Positions 11,160 through 22,586 of a DNA stretch of 64,000 nucleotides are shown piece after piece. A model generated the notes under the pieces. The model was not told the DNA's origin and did not search any database. It saw nothing but the letters and a program-made list of their open reading frames with translations. The stretch is from Isoetes taiwanensis. Its lineage: Eukaryota > Streptophyta > Lycopodiopsida > Isoetales > Isoetaceae. Made by a program: the position numbers and the translations under genes. Each line of letters opens with the position of its first letter. The first letter of the stretch is position 1. Location of the stretch: NCBI GenBank assembly GCA_021234155.1, contig JAJEKV010000260.1, positions 124,001 through 188,000 on the forward strand. Reading direction: 5' to 3'.

Positions 11160-12615
11160 CAAGGTGAAGCATTTTGCCAAGGTCTTTGGTAGGCAGCGTG
11201 TGCAGCAGGAGCGGCAGGAGTTGGAGAAGATTCGGGCGCAACCTTCTGATGGCATTAGGGAGAATGCAGTGTTGTAGCGTATTGTTGCTCTCGAGGCGAG
11301 TTAAAGTGCAGGAGGTGCGTGTGAAGGCGGCCCTTATCCTGGTTGAAGGAGGGGACACCAAGTTCGTCCGGTGTTCTTCGAGAGCACTAGGCGCGGCGAT
11401 ATGTGCAACATCTATGGCGTCCCTTGCTTTGCTTGATGGCCGGACTTTGGAGGATCCCGCTGATTTGCAGTGATATGTGCATGCTCATTTCTCAGGGTTT
11501 TTTGCACAGCGCACTCGTCCCTATGAGCGAGTGGAGATGGGGAGCTTGTTTTTGGGTTTGTTTAATCCATCTATTCACCTCACCAGTGAGAGCTTGGAGC
11601 AAACTCTCAGAGAGGATTTTAGCGGAGGCATGTATGCATGGCCAAGGATAAATGTCCTGGGCTGGATGGCATCCCTGTGGAGTTCTTTCAGACTTATTGG
11701 GAGTGGGCTGGTGAGTCTGTGTACTAGGTGTATCTTGAGTTGATGTAGTCTTCTCAAATGGATAGGATCTTGAATATCGCATGCATTTCCTTGATTCCTA
11801 AGGTTAAGCAGCCTTCTACCATTAATGATTGGAGGCCTCTGTGTACAAGATTATTGCGAAAGCCCTAGCAGAGAAGTTGAAGTTGGTGTTGACTTCTTCC
11901 ATTAGTAAAATGCAGTCATGGTTTGTTCCTGGGAGGAACATTTTGACTAATGTTGCCGCAACTTATGAGGGCCTTTATTGGACCAGGAGAACAGGTCAAG
12001 GCATTGCCTATCTTAAGCTTGACTTTGCCAAAGCTTACGATAGTGTCCGTTGGGAGTTCTTGTCTGCCATGATGTTAGCATTGGGCTGTGGTCCACGCTT
12101 TATAGGCACGGGCTACGGTGGTGTACCAGGGTAAACCCTCCGCCTTTTTTCTTTTAGGCGAGGGTGCGTCGGGGTGCCCTTTGGCCGTTTTTGTTTACGA
12201 TTGTGGAGGAGGCCTTTGTCGCTTGTTTTGGCCGCAAAGTGGAGGGGGGGTGGTGGATGGGCTTGGATGCGGGATGGTAGTCGCAGATTATTAACCGGGC
12301 CGGCCGATGACACTTTCCTCTTCTTGGTGGCGTAAGAGAGGAATGCGGAATGTGAAGGGTTTCTTGGATACTTTCTCCTTGGCCTCGGGCATTCTTCTCG
12401 ATTGGGGTAAATGCTCCGCATTATGGGCCCGATTGACTCGCCTCCCCTTTGTTTGGCTCTATTCCCTTGGAAGGTGCTTCCGTGTAATGCGTGTACTAAA
12501 GTTGGGTATTCCCTTTGGTGGGGATGTTTTCCTGGGGAGGGTATGGGATGAGATTTTGCGGGGGGTTGCGAAACACCTCAATTGGTGGAAGGTAGCAAGT
12601 TGTCCATGGCGGTAG
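11160..12615 (+). pseudogene. LINE-2 reverse transcriptase, broken
   Basis: Several frames together give an L1-clade RT. Pieces are CPGLDGIPVEFFQTYW (11659-11710 in its own frame), then YKIIAKALAEKLK, WFVPGRNILTN and YLKLDFAKAYDSVRWEFL within 11829-12134. After a frame change comes a VEEAFVACF-type block (near 12200). The catalytic region reads GPADDTFLFL at about 12294-12323, with Pro where Tyr of YADD is expected. Then SGILLDWGKCSALW and GIPFGGDVFLGRVW lie in 12307-12615. Stops and frameshifts show decay. The copy begins inside the region upstream of RT, so no endonuclease is present. Confidence 0.9.
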
Positions 12616-13539
12616 GATCACTATTGCCAAGTCAAGACTTTGTAGCACTCATGTGTATACGGCATCTGCGATGTTAGCTCGAGGGTAAGATCTGAGGTTT
12701 TGGATAAGATTGTTCAAATTTTGTGTGGGGGGGGATGATGAAGGGCGGTTGTTAAAGTGGCTTGGTGGAAGTGTCTCAGCCCGAGGGGGAGGATGGGGGC
12801 TTGGCCATTCGGGATTTGGCGCTGACATAGGAAGGTGTTGGTCTCTAAGTTTGTTTGGAGCACTCTGCAGGGATGGAGCATCTTCTCCAGTCTTGGTGTT
12901 ATTGTGTTGATCTCTTTGCCATTGTGTGGCGTTTGGGAAGTCGAAATACGTGCATGTGGAGTTGCCCCCGGCACTGTTGTATGGTCTCGGCCTTTTCCCA
13001 CATGCATCCCCTTTTCTTCTGGGGGTGTTGCGGGCTTGGGATCATGTGCGTGTGCTCTTCCGGCTAGATTATGCTGCCCGGTTTATTACCACTCTTCTCC
13101 TTTCTTGTGGGTTCCTTTACCCCTACCTTTGCATGCATGCCGGGGACGAGGGCCGTTGGAGGCGAAGCGTGCTCACCTTGGAGGATTGGTATTGGGGGTC
13201 ACTAGCTTCATGAGAGTTCTTTTGAGCTTTGCTTTCGCGAGGGGCAAAGTGGGACCGCTATCACGGGAACAAGTGGCGGGAGTAAAGCTACACATACCTA
13301 TAGTCCCTCATGATGATGTGGTGGTGCAGTTTGGAAGGTTCATCCGGATGTTGTATCTTCTTGTTTTGTGCGGTCTTGTTATGGGGGTCATATTCATGAC
13401 ACTCACTCTGCCCGCCTCCGGCCTCTGCGACTTAGGGTTCTCAATGGGCCTTTGGGCGATGGACATGGAGCTCCCTTCCCCACCAAAGGTTAGGGTCTCA
13501 GCCGGCAGTGGTGCACCGTATCCACACAACCACCCCAAT

Positions 13540-14340
13540 ACTGGGTCCACATGTTGTTTTTCAGTGTGGTTTTTGCCAAAAAACAACATCAAAAAACTAC
13601 GTGTTGTTTTTTGTCCGTATTTGCTAGAAACTACGTGTAGTTTTTAGCCAAACTTTTAGACATGTAGTTTTTTTTTTTAAAGTTTACACGTAGACTTTTG
13701 CCAAAATTATCTACACGTAGGAATTACATGTGTTTCTACATGTTGTTTTTTAAACGTAGCTGTACTTTTCAAGTGTTGCTTTCCTAAACAATAGACATGT
13801 GGTTCTTAATAAAACTTGAAGATCCACACGTTGTTTTTTACTGTTGTTTTGCAAAAAAAACAACGCTAAAAAACCGCATGTGGTTCTTAATAAAACCTGC
13901 AGATCCACATGTTGTTTTTAACTGTTGTTTTGCAAAAAAAAACAACACTAAAAAACCACGTAGAGAATTTTGTCCGATTTTGCTAGAAACTATGCGTAGT
14001 TTTCTAGATTTTTTTCTTAACTATGTTGTTTTCAAGTGTTGGCTTCCTCAAAAAATGATATTTGATTTTCAAAAATGGTTGTTGTTTTCGAGTATTGAAA
14101 TACAAAAAATCCACATATGGTTTTATGAAAATAAATGTAGGTGTTGTTTTTTCAATAAAAGACATGGTTTTAAAAAAAAAAAAGAATATGTTGAAAATGT
14201 AAATTAAAGATTGTCTTTTAACATAATATTTAAAATCAACTATTGTTTTTAAGGTTGTTTTTAGCTTTTAGATAATGGTTGTTTCTAGTGAATTTTTAGG
14301 AACAAAGTTGTTTACAGCTTTCAATGGTGCAAAAAGAATT
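13540..14340. repeat. Left subterminal repeat region of the CACTA-like element
   Basis: Many short T-rich units, with variants of CTACGTGTAGTTTTT and CACATGTTGTTTTT. They include two ~66-bp blocks at about 13797-13960 sharing GTGGTTCTTAATAAAAC. Such arrays bind transposase in known CACTA elements; binding here is inferred. Confidence 0.75.
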
Positions 14341-14439
14341 TGAATTTATGGGTAAAATCATAAGCTAGATAGCTTACATCTGCTTTGATCAAGAGGTCTT
14401 ACATCTGTTTTGATAAAGAGGAAAACAAATAAGGCTTAC

Positions 14440-14584
14440 AACATCTGTGCTATCTTCAAAAATAGCAGGCAGAGATGCAAGCTGCAATTGCAGGCACTCT
14501 TTTATCTGATTAAAATTGGAGATGGCAAAAGCCCCCAATGATCTCTCTTCTCTTGCTAGCACCAGTCCGTAAACGCAGATAAAC
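14440..14584 (-). other. Apparent captured host exon (minus strand)
   Basis: On the minus strand a canonical acceptor (TTCAATTACAG) precedes 145 bases that are open in one frame only. They end at a canonical donor (GTAAGC). The 48 codons include YGLVLAREERSLGAFAIS and KECLQLQLASLPAIFEDS, which read like real protein. I do not recognise the family. It starts in phase 2 and ends in phase 0. It lies inside the CACTA-like element about 650 bp downstream of another exon-like block, so the pair looks like a transduplicated gene fragment. Confidence 0.5.
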
Positions 14585-15243
14585 CTGTAATTGAAATGGT
14601 TATTCTAGGAATCAAAAGGAAAATATGGAATAAATAAAAAATAGTGGAAAGATCCTTATCTCTTTTATCATTCGTCACTGTACCTTAGCTGGAACCTTGA
14701 ATTTTTAAAAGATCAGAGGCAAGAGGCAGCCTATTTCACAACCGAAAGCTCTTAATCTCTGCTAATGAAAATTACAATATAGGTGTCAGCACAGGTAGCC
14801 AAGCCAGCATGTTTATGCACTCAATACAAGTTTTACTGGCAGCAAGCCAAGAAAAGCTTCTCATTTAAAACAGTAAGTTTGTATACAAATGGTACATCTA
14901 GCTAATTGATCCTAACGCTAGGTGCCTTGCAGCAGACTGTAGTAGTTGGACAACAAAAATGTTGATCTATCACAAATAAACCAAATGAAATGAAGAACGT
15001 ATTTTTTAGGGAGCTTTCTTCATACAAGACGAATGCAGAAACTACTAAACTGGCCAAAGGACTTTCTATGTATCAAGAAAAAGACCTGAAGCGATATACT
15101 ATCACCCAAAACCTGTGTAGCATAGTAGCATGAGTGCTGAAAGGGTTGGAGATGATCCTGGATCTGGCATATGAAGACCAATCTCATGTCAAACATCATA
15201 CATAAATTATTGACATCTCAGGAAAAAATGCATAGAATCTCAC

Positions 15244-15370
15244 CTGTCAAATTATAAACTGACCTATTCGCAGGCAGATCCAACTCAGAGAAATCCAACT
15301 GGTATGTATAAGCAACTGATCTGAAGAAAACTTTGCAAAATGGATCGAAAAAAGCAAAGAGGTGCGCCAT
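15244..15370 (-). other. Apparent captured first coding exon (minus strand)
   Basis: Minus-strand ATG at 15370 in a strong context (GCCATGGCG). It opens a 42-codon frame starting MAHLFAFFDPFCKVFF and ending DLPANRSVYNLT. A canonical donor (ACAG then GTGAG) follows in phase 1. It is in the right order and orientation with the exon-like block at 14440-14584, but the phases do not join directly, so a middle exon is missing or unseen. Family not recognised. Confidence 0.45.
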
Positions 15371-15480
15371 GGCTACTTATGGAGAATCGCAAGTAAAAGG
15401 GGAGCATATGGAGCAAAGATCTCGCAAGGTATGGCAAAGAGGAGGCATCGCGGAGACATGGCGAGGAGGAATCCGGAGAC

Positions 15481-15610
15481 ATGGCGGAGGAGCAGGCCGG
15501 ATAGAATCGGAGGCGGAGGAATCGTGAGATATGGCCGGAGGAGATATGGCGGAGGAGCAGGCCGGATAGAATCGAAGGAGGAGGAATCGTGAGACATGGC
15601 CGGAGGAGCG
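15481..15610. repeat. Tandem duplication, 64-bp unit, GGAGGA-rich
   Basis: Units at 15481 and 15545 share ATGGCGGAGGAGCAGGCCGG and ATAGAATCG. The minus strand is open across it (15285-15677) because of composition. Confidence 0.8.
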
Positions 15611-16244
15611 AGGGGCTCACCTCCATCACAAAAAGCAAATCTAAAAAAAAAAAAAAGGAGGAGATTTGAAGTGGCAAAAATCGGAGGGCAGTGATAAATC
15701 TGGCTTGCTAATCTCAACCGTTCGTATGGGCCAATGGGATCCAAAGGCTTGGATCACAATCTCAGCCACTCATCTCGTTGTTGCATCTCTTTCTATTTAA
15801 AAATCTATCTATCTACCTTATGTTGCTTAATTTTTAAAATTTCGCACATGACAAAGTTTGGGCTTTTGGCTCTATCATATGGGATACATATCTAGTGCCA
15901 TATATATTGGCTATCGTCACGTCATCCCATGCCCCCATCCCATGATGCTGCGCCATCAATGATAACCCCATTTATTATACGAAATCGTATGAAATCATCA
16001 TACCAAACCATATTTCATCCTTAAAAACAAATCATGCAATTTTATGACTTTAGTGGCCATGCTTAAAAAACCGCAATACTTCTATCTAGAAATTTGTCAT
16101 TGTATGTCATGCGACACCAGAAGCTAATGAGTATTTGCCAGATCTTGTATAGAAACTCCAAAATTCCTACCAGATATTTTGCCGGCAAGTGAAAACTTGG
16201 AACGAAAAAAAAAATTTCAACCGGAAATTAAGTTTTGATGCATC

Positions 16245-16735
16245 CCTAGTGACATGTTTGAGCCAATTTCATGTTTGGGTCTATGTGGCATGCTTGAGCC
16301 ACGTGTCAAGTTTGAGCCTAGGGGCATGTTCGCCACATGTCGCGTTTGAGCCTATAAGGCATGTTTACGCCTAAGGTGGCATGTTCGAACCCACGTGTCA
16401 TGTTTGAGCCAATGTGGCATGTTTTAGCCTAGCGGCATATTTGAGCCTAGGGGCACAACATTTTAAACATCAAAAAAATGTACGGCATCATATTTCATCT
16501 TTAAAAATAATACATCATCTCAAAGAGCATTTTTATGACCCAACTGGCATGTTTGAGCCACGGGGCATGTTTGAGCCTAGGTGGCAAATTTGAGCCTATG
16601 TGGCATGTTTGAGCCTAGGGCATGTTTGTCCCTAGGGGCAATGCTTGAGCCTAGGTGGCATGTTTGAGCCAAGGTGGCATGTCTGAGCCTATATGGCATG
16701 TTTGAGCCAATGTAGCACATTTGCTTCGCGGTTTG
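16245..16735. repeat. Minisatellite array A (diverged GGCATGTTTGAGCC units)
   Basis: Spaced, diverged copies of GGCATGTTTGAGCC with variable CTAGG, CACGTG or AATGT linkers. The unit is the same as in arrays B and C but older looking. Confidence 0.85.
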
Positions 16736-16994
16736 ATAAGTTCTTCCGGACCGATCTTGGATTTTATTGAACTTGCTCGAAGCAGGTTACTTGAACGGAG
16801 GATTCAAGCTCGATAGGGAAACCAAGCTCAGGGGGCATTGGCAAAGGGCCTCCCGGGAAGAAGCGGCTACCGAGAAAAGGCTACCTCGGCAGCGTTGCGG
16901 GGTCAGGTCTCACGGGGTCGGCCTCTCCCCTACGGTGAGGCGGTGCGCCAAAGTCTGGTCTTGTTTGACTTGGGGAAGGTGCCAGCGCTTCTAT

Positions 16995-17345
16995 CGAGCA
17001 GGTCCTTGGCATGTTGGAGCCCTAGGTGGCATGTTGGGAGCCCACGGTGGCATGTTTGAGCCACCTTGGCATGTTGGAGCCAGCGTGGCATGTTTGAGCC
17101 ACCTTGACATGTTTGAGCCTAGGCGGCATGTTGGAGCCGCGTGGCATGCTTGAGCCACCTTGGCATGTTTGAGTCGGATGGATGGCATGATTGAGCCACC
17201 TTGGCATGTTGAAGCCTAGGTGGCATGTTGGAAGCCAGCGTGGCATGTTTGAGCCACCTTGGCATGTTTGAGCCACCTTGGCATGTTGGAGCTGCGTGGC
17301 ATGTCCGAGCCTAGGTGGCATGTTGGGAACTTCGCGTGGCATCTT
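16995..17345. repeat. Minisatellite array B
   Basis: More regular copies of the 19-bp half-units GGCATGTTTGAGCCACCTT and GGCATGTTGGAGCCTAGGT. The array runs into the internal LINE copy at about 17345. Confidence 0.9.
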
Positions 17346-17762
17346 GGGTCTTTGGCTATTCATGATACTTTGCCCTTCCGGGCAAGTGGTCTCTGCGGCT
17401 TCCAGGGTTTCGATGGCTTTCGGTTTGGGCGTGGACATGGAGCTCACTTCCCCAAGAAGGTTAGGGTTATACGTGGCGGTGGTGCACCGTATATCAGGGT
17501 GAATGCCCTTGTGAGTCGGTTTAGGTTGGGTGTGAGCTCTCTCTCGCCCTTGTTGTGGCCTTCATCATTGAGACCGTGGAGCATTGTGCGGTGTTATGCC
17601 CTCACTTGCGGTGCTGCCTGGGATTGGGTCGCGAGGCTCTGTTTCAGTGAGATTGACTAGCCGGCGATTCTTTGCGCTTCATGTGTATCTGGTGCTTGGC
17701 AGCTCTTGCGGCGGCAAACCTTGCATCGTGTGTGGCTTGGTTGGTGTGGCTGATTTAGGCGG
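17345..17762 (+). mobile_element. Internal LINE segment carrying the empty transposon site
   Basis: Homologous to LINE-2 on both sides of the CACTA-like insertion: its first part matches about 13375-13521 and its second about 22587-22850. It runs uninterrupted across GCACCGTATATCAGGGTGAA, where LINE-2 is split. It has no poly-A and ends where a pair of ~180-bp direct repeats begins. It is either a second copy of the same LINE family inserted here or a segment moved by recombination. Confidence 0.8.
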
Positions 17763-18262
17763 CTCTTGACTTCTAATTGCCCACCTTTGGGAGGAGGATA
17801 AATCCAAACCTCATTGCAATGGGTTCCTATTGCTTGGCGTCTTCAACTGCTGCAACTTCGACCATGTTCCAAGTGCAAGCGACCAAAACTTCGACCTCCA
17901 TAATGTAAACCCTACAATAAGCTAGCAACACCACGGGGTTTTACGGCGGAGGCAAAAGCGTGGTTTTTTTACGGATAACTAGATGCACCATTTTTTTGAA
18001 CATGCATGCGAGCTATGACAACTAAAATAACGAGTTTGAATCTATCGGCCATCGAACGATCCCAAACAATCTTGCCTCTTGCAAAAGGCTCTTGACTTGA
18101 ATTGCCACCTTTGGGAGGAGGATAAATCCAAACCCCATTATGTCGGGGTTCCTATTGTTTAGCATCTTTCGCAACTTCGACCATGTTCCAAGTGCAAACG
18201 ACCAAAACTTCGACCTCCATAATGTAAACCCTACAATAACCTAGCAACACCACGGGGTTTGC
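17763..18262 (+). repeat. Pair of ~175-180-bp direct repeats
   Basis: Copies at 17763-17940 and 18088-18262 share CACCTTTGGGAGGAGGATAA, TTCGACCATGTTCCAAGTGC and ACCTCCATAATGTAAACCC, ending CACCACGGGGTTT. The 147 bp between them show nothing recognisable. Confidence 0.9.
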
Positions 18263-18272
18263 GGCAGGTCAT

Positions 18273-18294
18273 ATCCTAGTCGGTCGACTAGGAT
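18273..18294. repeat. 22-bp palindrome
   Basis: ATCCTAGTCG and CGACTAGGAT are perfect inverted arms around GT. Confidence 0.8.
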
Positions 18295-20365
18295 CTTGCC
18301 AATGTCATCCGTAGAGGGAAGGTGTTGATGCCGGAAGATGAACCCTTAAAACCTTAGGAGCGGTTAAGCCCCAAATGTCCTCTCGAAGGCCCCCGCCACG
18401 GAGGGGCAACTCTTCCCTTGAGCGTGAATTGACTACGCCAAAGGACTCATAACATCGACATTACCCTGGGACCAAGTTTCGTGGGCATAAGACCATCCCT
18501 TCTCCAAGAAGCGCCAAAGTAGCTCATGTCCAACACGTTAAGTAGTCAATTGGCCTAGGAGGTGGTTTTGAATAAAGCCATGTCGCGTTAGGTGTCTCTT
18601 TCGTTGCAAAAAATGACCGTATAACTTGGTCCCTAGGGTAATTTCGCCATTCCGGACAACAGTGAAGTCGTATCTCCATTTCGGAGCCTTTGTACTACCC
18701 GAACAACAAAACACTTAGGTTTCTACCGCGGCCGACCCTTAAGGCGGCTTAAGCTTCTCTCCGTTTCCTTCAGGTTGTTTGGGTCCCCCTTAACCTCTCT
18801 TGGTTTTCCTTCTCTTATTTGTCTAGGCAAACCTTGCTACCCCCTTGGTCCCCTTGGTCCCTAATGCCATGTTGTCTTTGGTAGCTTTGACCTCGTTATG
18901 TATACTTATCTTTGTTATCATGTTCAGGAATTTTTTCCACGGGTTTGCTCCCTCATGTTGCATCCATGGTTAAATTTTCATAATTTTCTGATACATAGAT
19001 AATTAGTTACGAATTTATAATCATTTATCTTGAAAATAATAAGTAATGCATCTTTTGGCTTTTTCTTTGATTTTTTGGCATATGTCTTTGCCACATCATC
19101 ATCCACGCATATAGTAAATTTCATAGATTTTTGCATTTGTTTAGATCTCATGCCCCATGTGTTCTTGGTCTAAATTGCACCTGAGATTTTCTGCACGTAC
19201 AAGCATTTTTTCTATCTGAAATGTTTACCATGGCATCCCCGCATAAGTGGCACCTTTGATTAGGTTTTTATGATTTTACGGCCCGGCTCGTCTATTTCTT
19301 GTGATTTCTTATGCTTTTACGGTTGAAAATTCTTAAGTATGGCATATGTAAGCTTTTGGACCTCATTTTTGGTTGTTGGTCTACCACATCGTGACCATGT
19401 CAAGTAAAAGTTTCGGGAAATTTATAGCTTGGTAAGTGGTTGATGTTTTGCACTTTAGGTGGAGTTCTTGCTTAATTGCACTTAATCATGGCCAAAAGGT
19501 CCATGATCAACCTTATTTGCGCCAAGAAACCCTTATATGCAAGAAAAAAAAAACCGAAATGGTGGATTTGGCAAAAACTCTTTGAAAGCAGGGGATGTTT
19601 GAAGGGGATTTGCTCTCAGAGAACGACATGGAATTCTAGTATGAAGACATGTGATAATGGACATTATAGGACATATAGTGGTTCAAGTATTCTTTCCTAC
19701 TACTATAAAGACATGTGATAATAGCGATTATAGGACATCGCGTTAAATCATTCAAGTGTTATTTCCAACTACTATAAAGACATGTGATAATAGAAAATTT
19801 TGCCGGGATCTTTTTTGGGGTCCATCTCTGTGGCCTCTCCCCCCTTTGGTGAGGCGACCACACAAAATTTGAGCCTTGCTCAACTTGGGGAAGGTGCCAA
19901 AAGCTCATGTCTAACACATTTATAGTGAACTTGTTGATCCTAAACCCGGCACTTGGATGTCCCTCAATGGATTTTTATGGTTAGAACCTCTAGGTTGCTC
20001 AAGACAACCAATATCTATGCAAAATTTGCAAAAAAATATCAATCACTTTAGGATCCTTAAAAGCGAGAATGAGAGAGTTGCTTTTCGGATCCGAATATCT
20101 CGAGCTATCTTGATTATTTTCACATGATTGTTAAAGGAAAAAAAAGAAAACTGAAAATGACATGTGGGAAAAAATTAGCTCAATTTGGATCCGGCATGAA
20201 TGAAAAATTGTGTTCAAAGTGGACATAAAATTTGGCGGTGCACTTCCACGAGACAATAAAGGTATGCACACTCAAATGATGATATTTGAGTTATCTTGAT
20301 TATTTTCACATTATTTTTTTAAGATAGATAGATAGATAGAAATCAGAGAAAACTTGTGGTGACAT
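18295..20365. other. CACTA-like interior without a recognisable gene
   Basis: No protein or RNA recognised. A block at 19845-19905 (GGTGAGGCG and CTTGGGGAAGGTGCCA) repeats 16920-16983. Two ~65-bp units at about 19640-19790 share ACTACTATAAAGACATGTGA. A short (GATA)n run lies at 20322-20340. Confidence 0.55.
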
Positions 20366-20369
20366 GTAG

Positions 20370-21540
20370 GAATATTGGCATCTTGGCATGTTGGAGCCCA
20401 CGTGGCATGTTTGAGCCACCTTGGCATGTTTGAGCCTAGGTGGCATGTTGGAGCCAAGGTGGCATGTTTGAGCCACATTGGCATGTTGGAGGACCACGTG
20501 GAATGTTTGAGCCACCTTGGCATGTTTGAGCCTAGGTGGCATGTTGGAACCAGTGGCAAGTTTGAGCCACCTTGGGATGTTGGAGCATGTGTGGCATGTT
20601 TGAGCCACCTTGGCATGTTGGAGCCTAGGTGGCATGTTGGAGCCCAGCGTGGCATGTTTGAGCCACCATGGCATGTTGGAGCCCACGTGGCTTGAGCCAC
20701 TTTGGCATGTTTGAGCCACCTTGGCATGTTGGAGTCTAGGTGGCATGTAGGGCTTGTGTGGCATATTTGAGCCACCTTGAGATGTTTGAGCCTCCTTGGC
20801 GGGCTTGAGCCTAGGTGGCATGTTGGGCCGTGGCATGTTTAAGCCACCTTGGCATGTTTGAGCCTAGGTGCATGTTGGAGCCTAGGTGGCATGTTTGAGC
20901 CACCTTGGCATGTTGGAGCCTAGGTGGCATGTTGGAATCCACGTGGCATGTTTGAGCCACCTTGGCATGTTAGAGCCTAGGTGGCATGTTGGACTGGCGT
21001 GGCGTTTTTGAGTTTCCTTGGCATGTTTGACCCACCTTGGCATGTTGGGCGAGCCTAGGCGGCATGTTGGAGCCATCTTGGCATGTTTGAGTCTAGGTGG
21101 CATGTTGGAGCCTAGATGGCATGTTTGAGCCGCCTTGGCATGTTGGAGCCTAGATGGCATGTTGGAGCCCGCGTGGCATGTTTCAGCCACCTTGGCATGT
21201 TTGAGTCACCTTGGCATGTTGGAGCCTAGATGGCATGTTGGAGCCACATGGCATGTTTGAGCCACCTTATCATGTTTGAGCCACCTTGGCATGTTGGAGC
21301 CCGCGTGGCATGTTTGAGCCACATTGGCATATTTGAGCCACCTTGGCATGTTGGATTCTAGGTGGCGTGTTTGAGCCCACGTGGCATGTTTGAGCCACCT
21401 TGGCATGTTGCAGCCTAGGTGGCATGTTGGACCCCGCATGGCATGTTTGAGCCACCTTGGCATGTTGGAGCCCAGGTGGCATGTTGAAGCCTAGGTGGCA
21501 TGTTGGAGCCCACATGGCATCTTTGATCTACCTTGGCATT
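20370..21540. repeat. Minisatellite array C (largest)
   Basis: Over 1.1 kb of near-continuous 19-bp half-units that alternate GGCATGTTTGAGCCACCTT and GGCATGTTGGAGCCTAGGT, a ~38-bp higher-order unit. The unit contains few stop codons on the minus strand. This creates repetitive open frames (WLKHAKVAQTCH-like) that are by-products, not genes. Confidence 0.93.
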
Positions 21541-21544
21541 GTTG

Positions 21545-22560
21545 CGTCTCAAAAAATTATACTTCCTTAAAAAAAACATCTACTTAGAAACTACACGTAG
21601 TTATAAATCACACCTGAAAAAACCATACTTCCTTAAGAAATAAGTGTTTAAAAACTACGTATAATTATAAACCACACAAAAAACTATACTTCCTTAAAAA
21701 ACAACCACTTAAAAACTACACCTACTTATGAACCACACCTTAAAAAACTATACTCTATTAAAAAACAACTACTTAAAAATTACACCTAATTATATAAACC
21801 ATACCTCAAAAAAACCATACTTCCTTAAAAAATAGCTTCTTAAAAACTGTACCTAGTTACAAACTACACCACTTCAGAAAAACCATACTTTATTACAAAA
21901 CAACCACTTAAAAACTACACCCACTTAAAACCCACACCTCAAAAAACCATACTTCTTTAAAAAACATCTACTTAAAAACTACACCCACTTATAAACCACA
22001 CCTCAAAAAACAACACCTCAACTTAAAAAATCACACCACTTCAGAAAACCATACTTCCATAAAAAACGACCACTTAAGAACTACACCCACTTATAAACTA
22101 CACCTCAAAAACCCATACTTCTTTCCAAAACCAATGCTTAAAAACTACACTCACTTATAAACCACACCTCAAAAAAACAACACCTAAACTTAAAAAATCA
22201 TACCACTAAACTTAAAAAACTATACTTCTTAGAAAACAACTACTTAAAAAACTACACCTACTTATAAAGCGACACTTTAAAAAAACCATATTGCCTTAAA
22301 AAAAATAGATACTTAAAAACAACACCTTATTATAAACCACACCTCAAAAACAACATCCTCTTAAAACAACTCATCTTAAAAAAAAAAAACTACACTTTCG
22401 CAAAATGAACACTAAAAAAAAACCACACCTTCAAAAAAAAGCTATAGCTCCTTAAAAAAAAAACCTACCGTCTTCTTAATAAACCACACCTCCACATAAC
22501 CACATGTAGAGTTTTTGAACAACAACATGTGGTTTTTTTTTTTCTTGTTGTTTTTAAGTG
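21545..22560. repeat. Right subterminal repeat region of the CACTA-like element
   Basis: About twenty or more A-rich units of the type AAAAACTACACCCACTTA, then TAAACCACACCTCAAAAAAC. On the other strand they resemble the TGTGGTTTTT and TGTAGTTTTT units of the left end. Confidence 0.8.
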
Positions 22561-22586
22561 TGGACCCAAGTGGGGTGGTAGTGTCG

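Larger units (their letters stand above)
13525..22583. mobile_element. CACTA-like DNA transposon nested in LINE-2
   Basis: The left end CACAACCACCCCAATACTGG matches the reverse complement of the right end, CACTACCACCCCACTTGG. Both continue into GTCCACA. The 3-bp flanks are CCA (left) and TCG (right); the uninterrupted LINE copy at about 17491 reads TCA there. A 3-bp duplication plus CACTA-type ends are the marks of the CACTA (En/Spm) superfamily. The outer ~0.8-1.0 kb on each side is packed with short subterminal repeats, another mark of the group. No transposase was found, so it is non-autonomous or gutted. The interior carries apparent captured exons, minisatellites and LINE sequence. Confidence 0.75.

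Noticed and set aside
12835-13647. A 270-codon frame on the plus strand
   Set aside because: It crosses the LINE-2/CACTA-like boundary at 13525 and shows no domain. It is a chance frame in GC-rich LINE sequence.
15285-15677. A 130-codon minus-strand frame as a gene
   Set aside because: It overlaps a GGAGGA-rich tandem duplication and is low-complexity. The shorter exon at 15244-15370 in another frame has better splice and start signals.
20306-21515. Long minus-strand frames with WLKHAKVAQTCH-type repeats
   Set aside because: They arise because the 19-bp minisatellite unit has few stops on that strand. Several frames are open at once, with no start context or other domain.
20370-21540. CRISPR-like regular repeats
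   Set aside because: The half-units are directly adjacent with no unique spacers, and the host is a plant.
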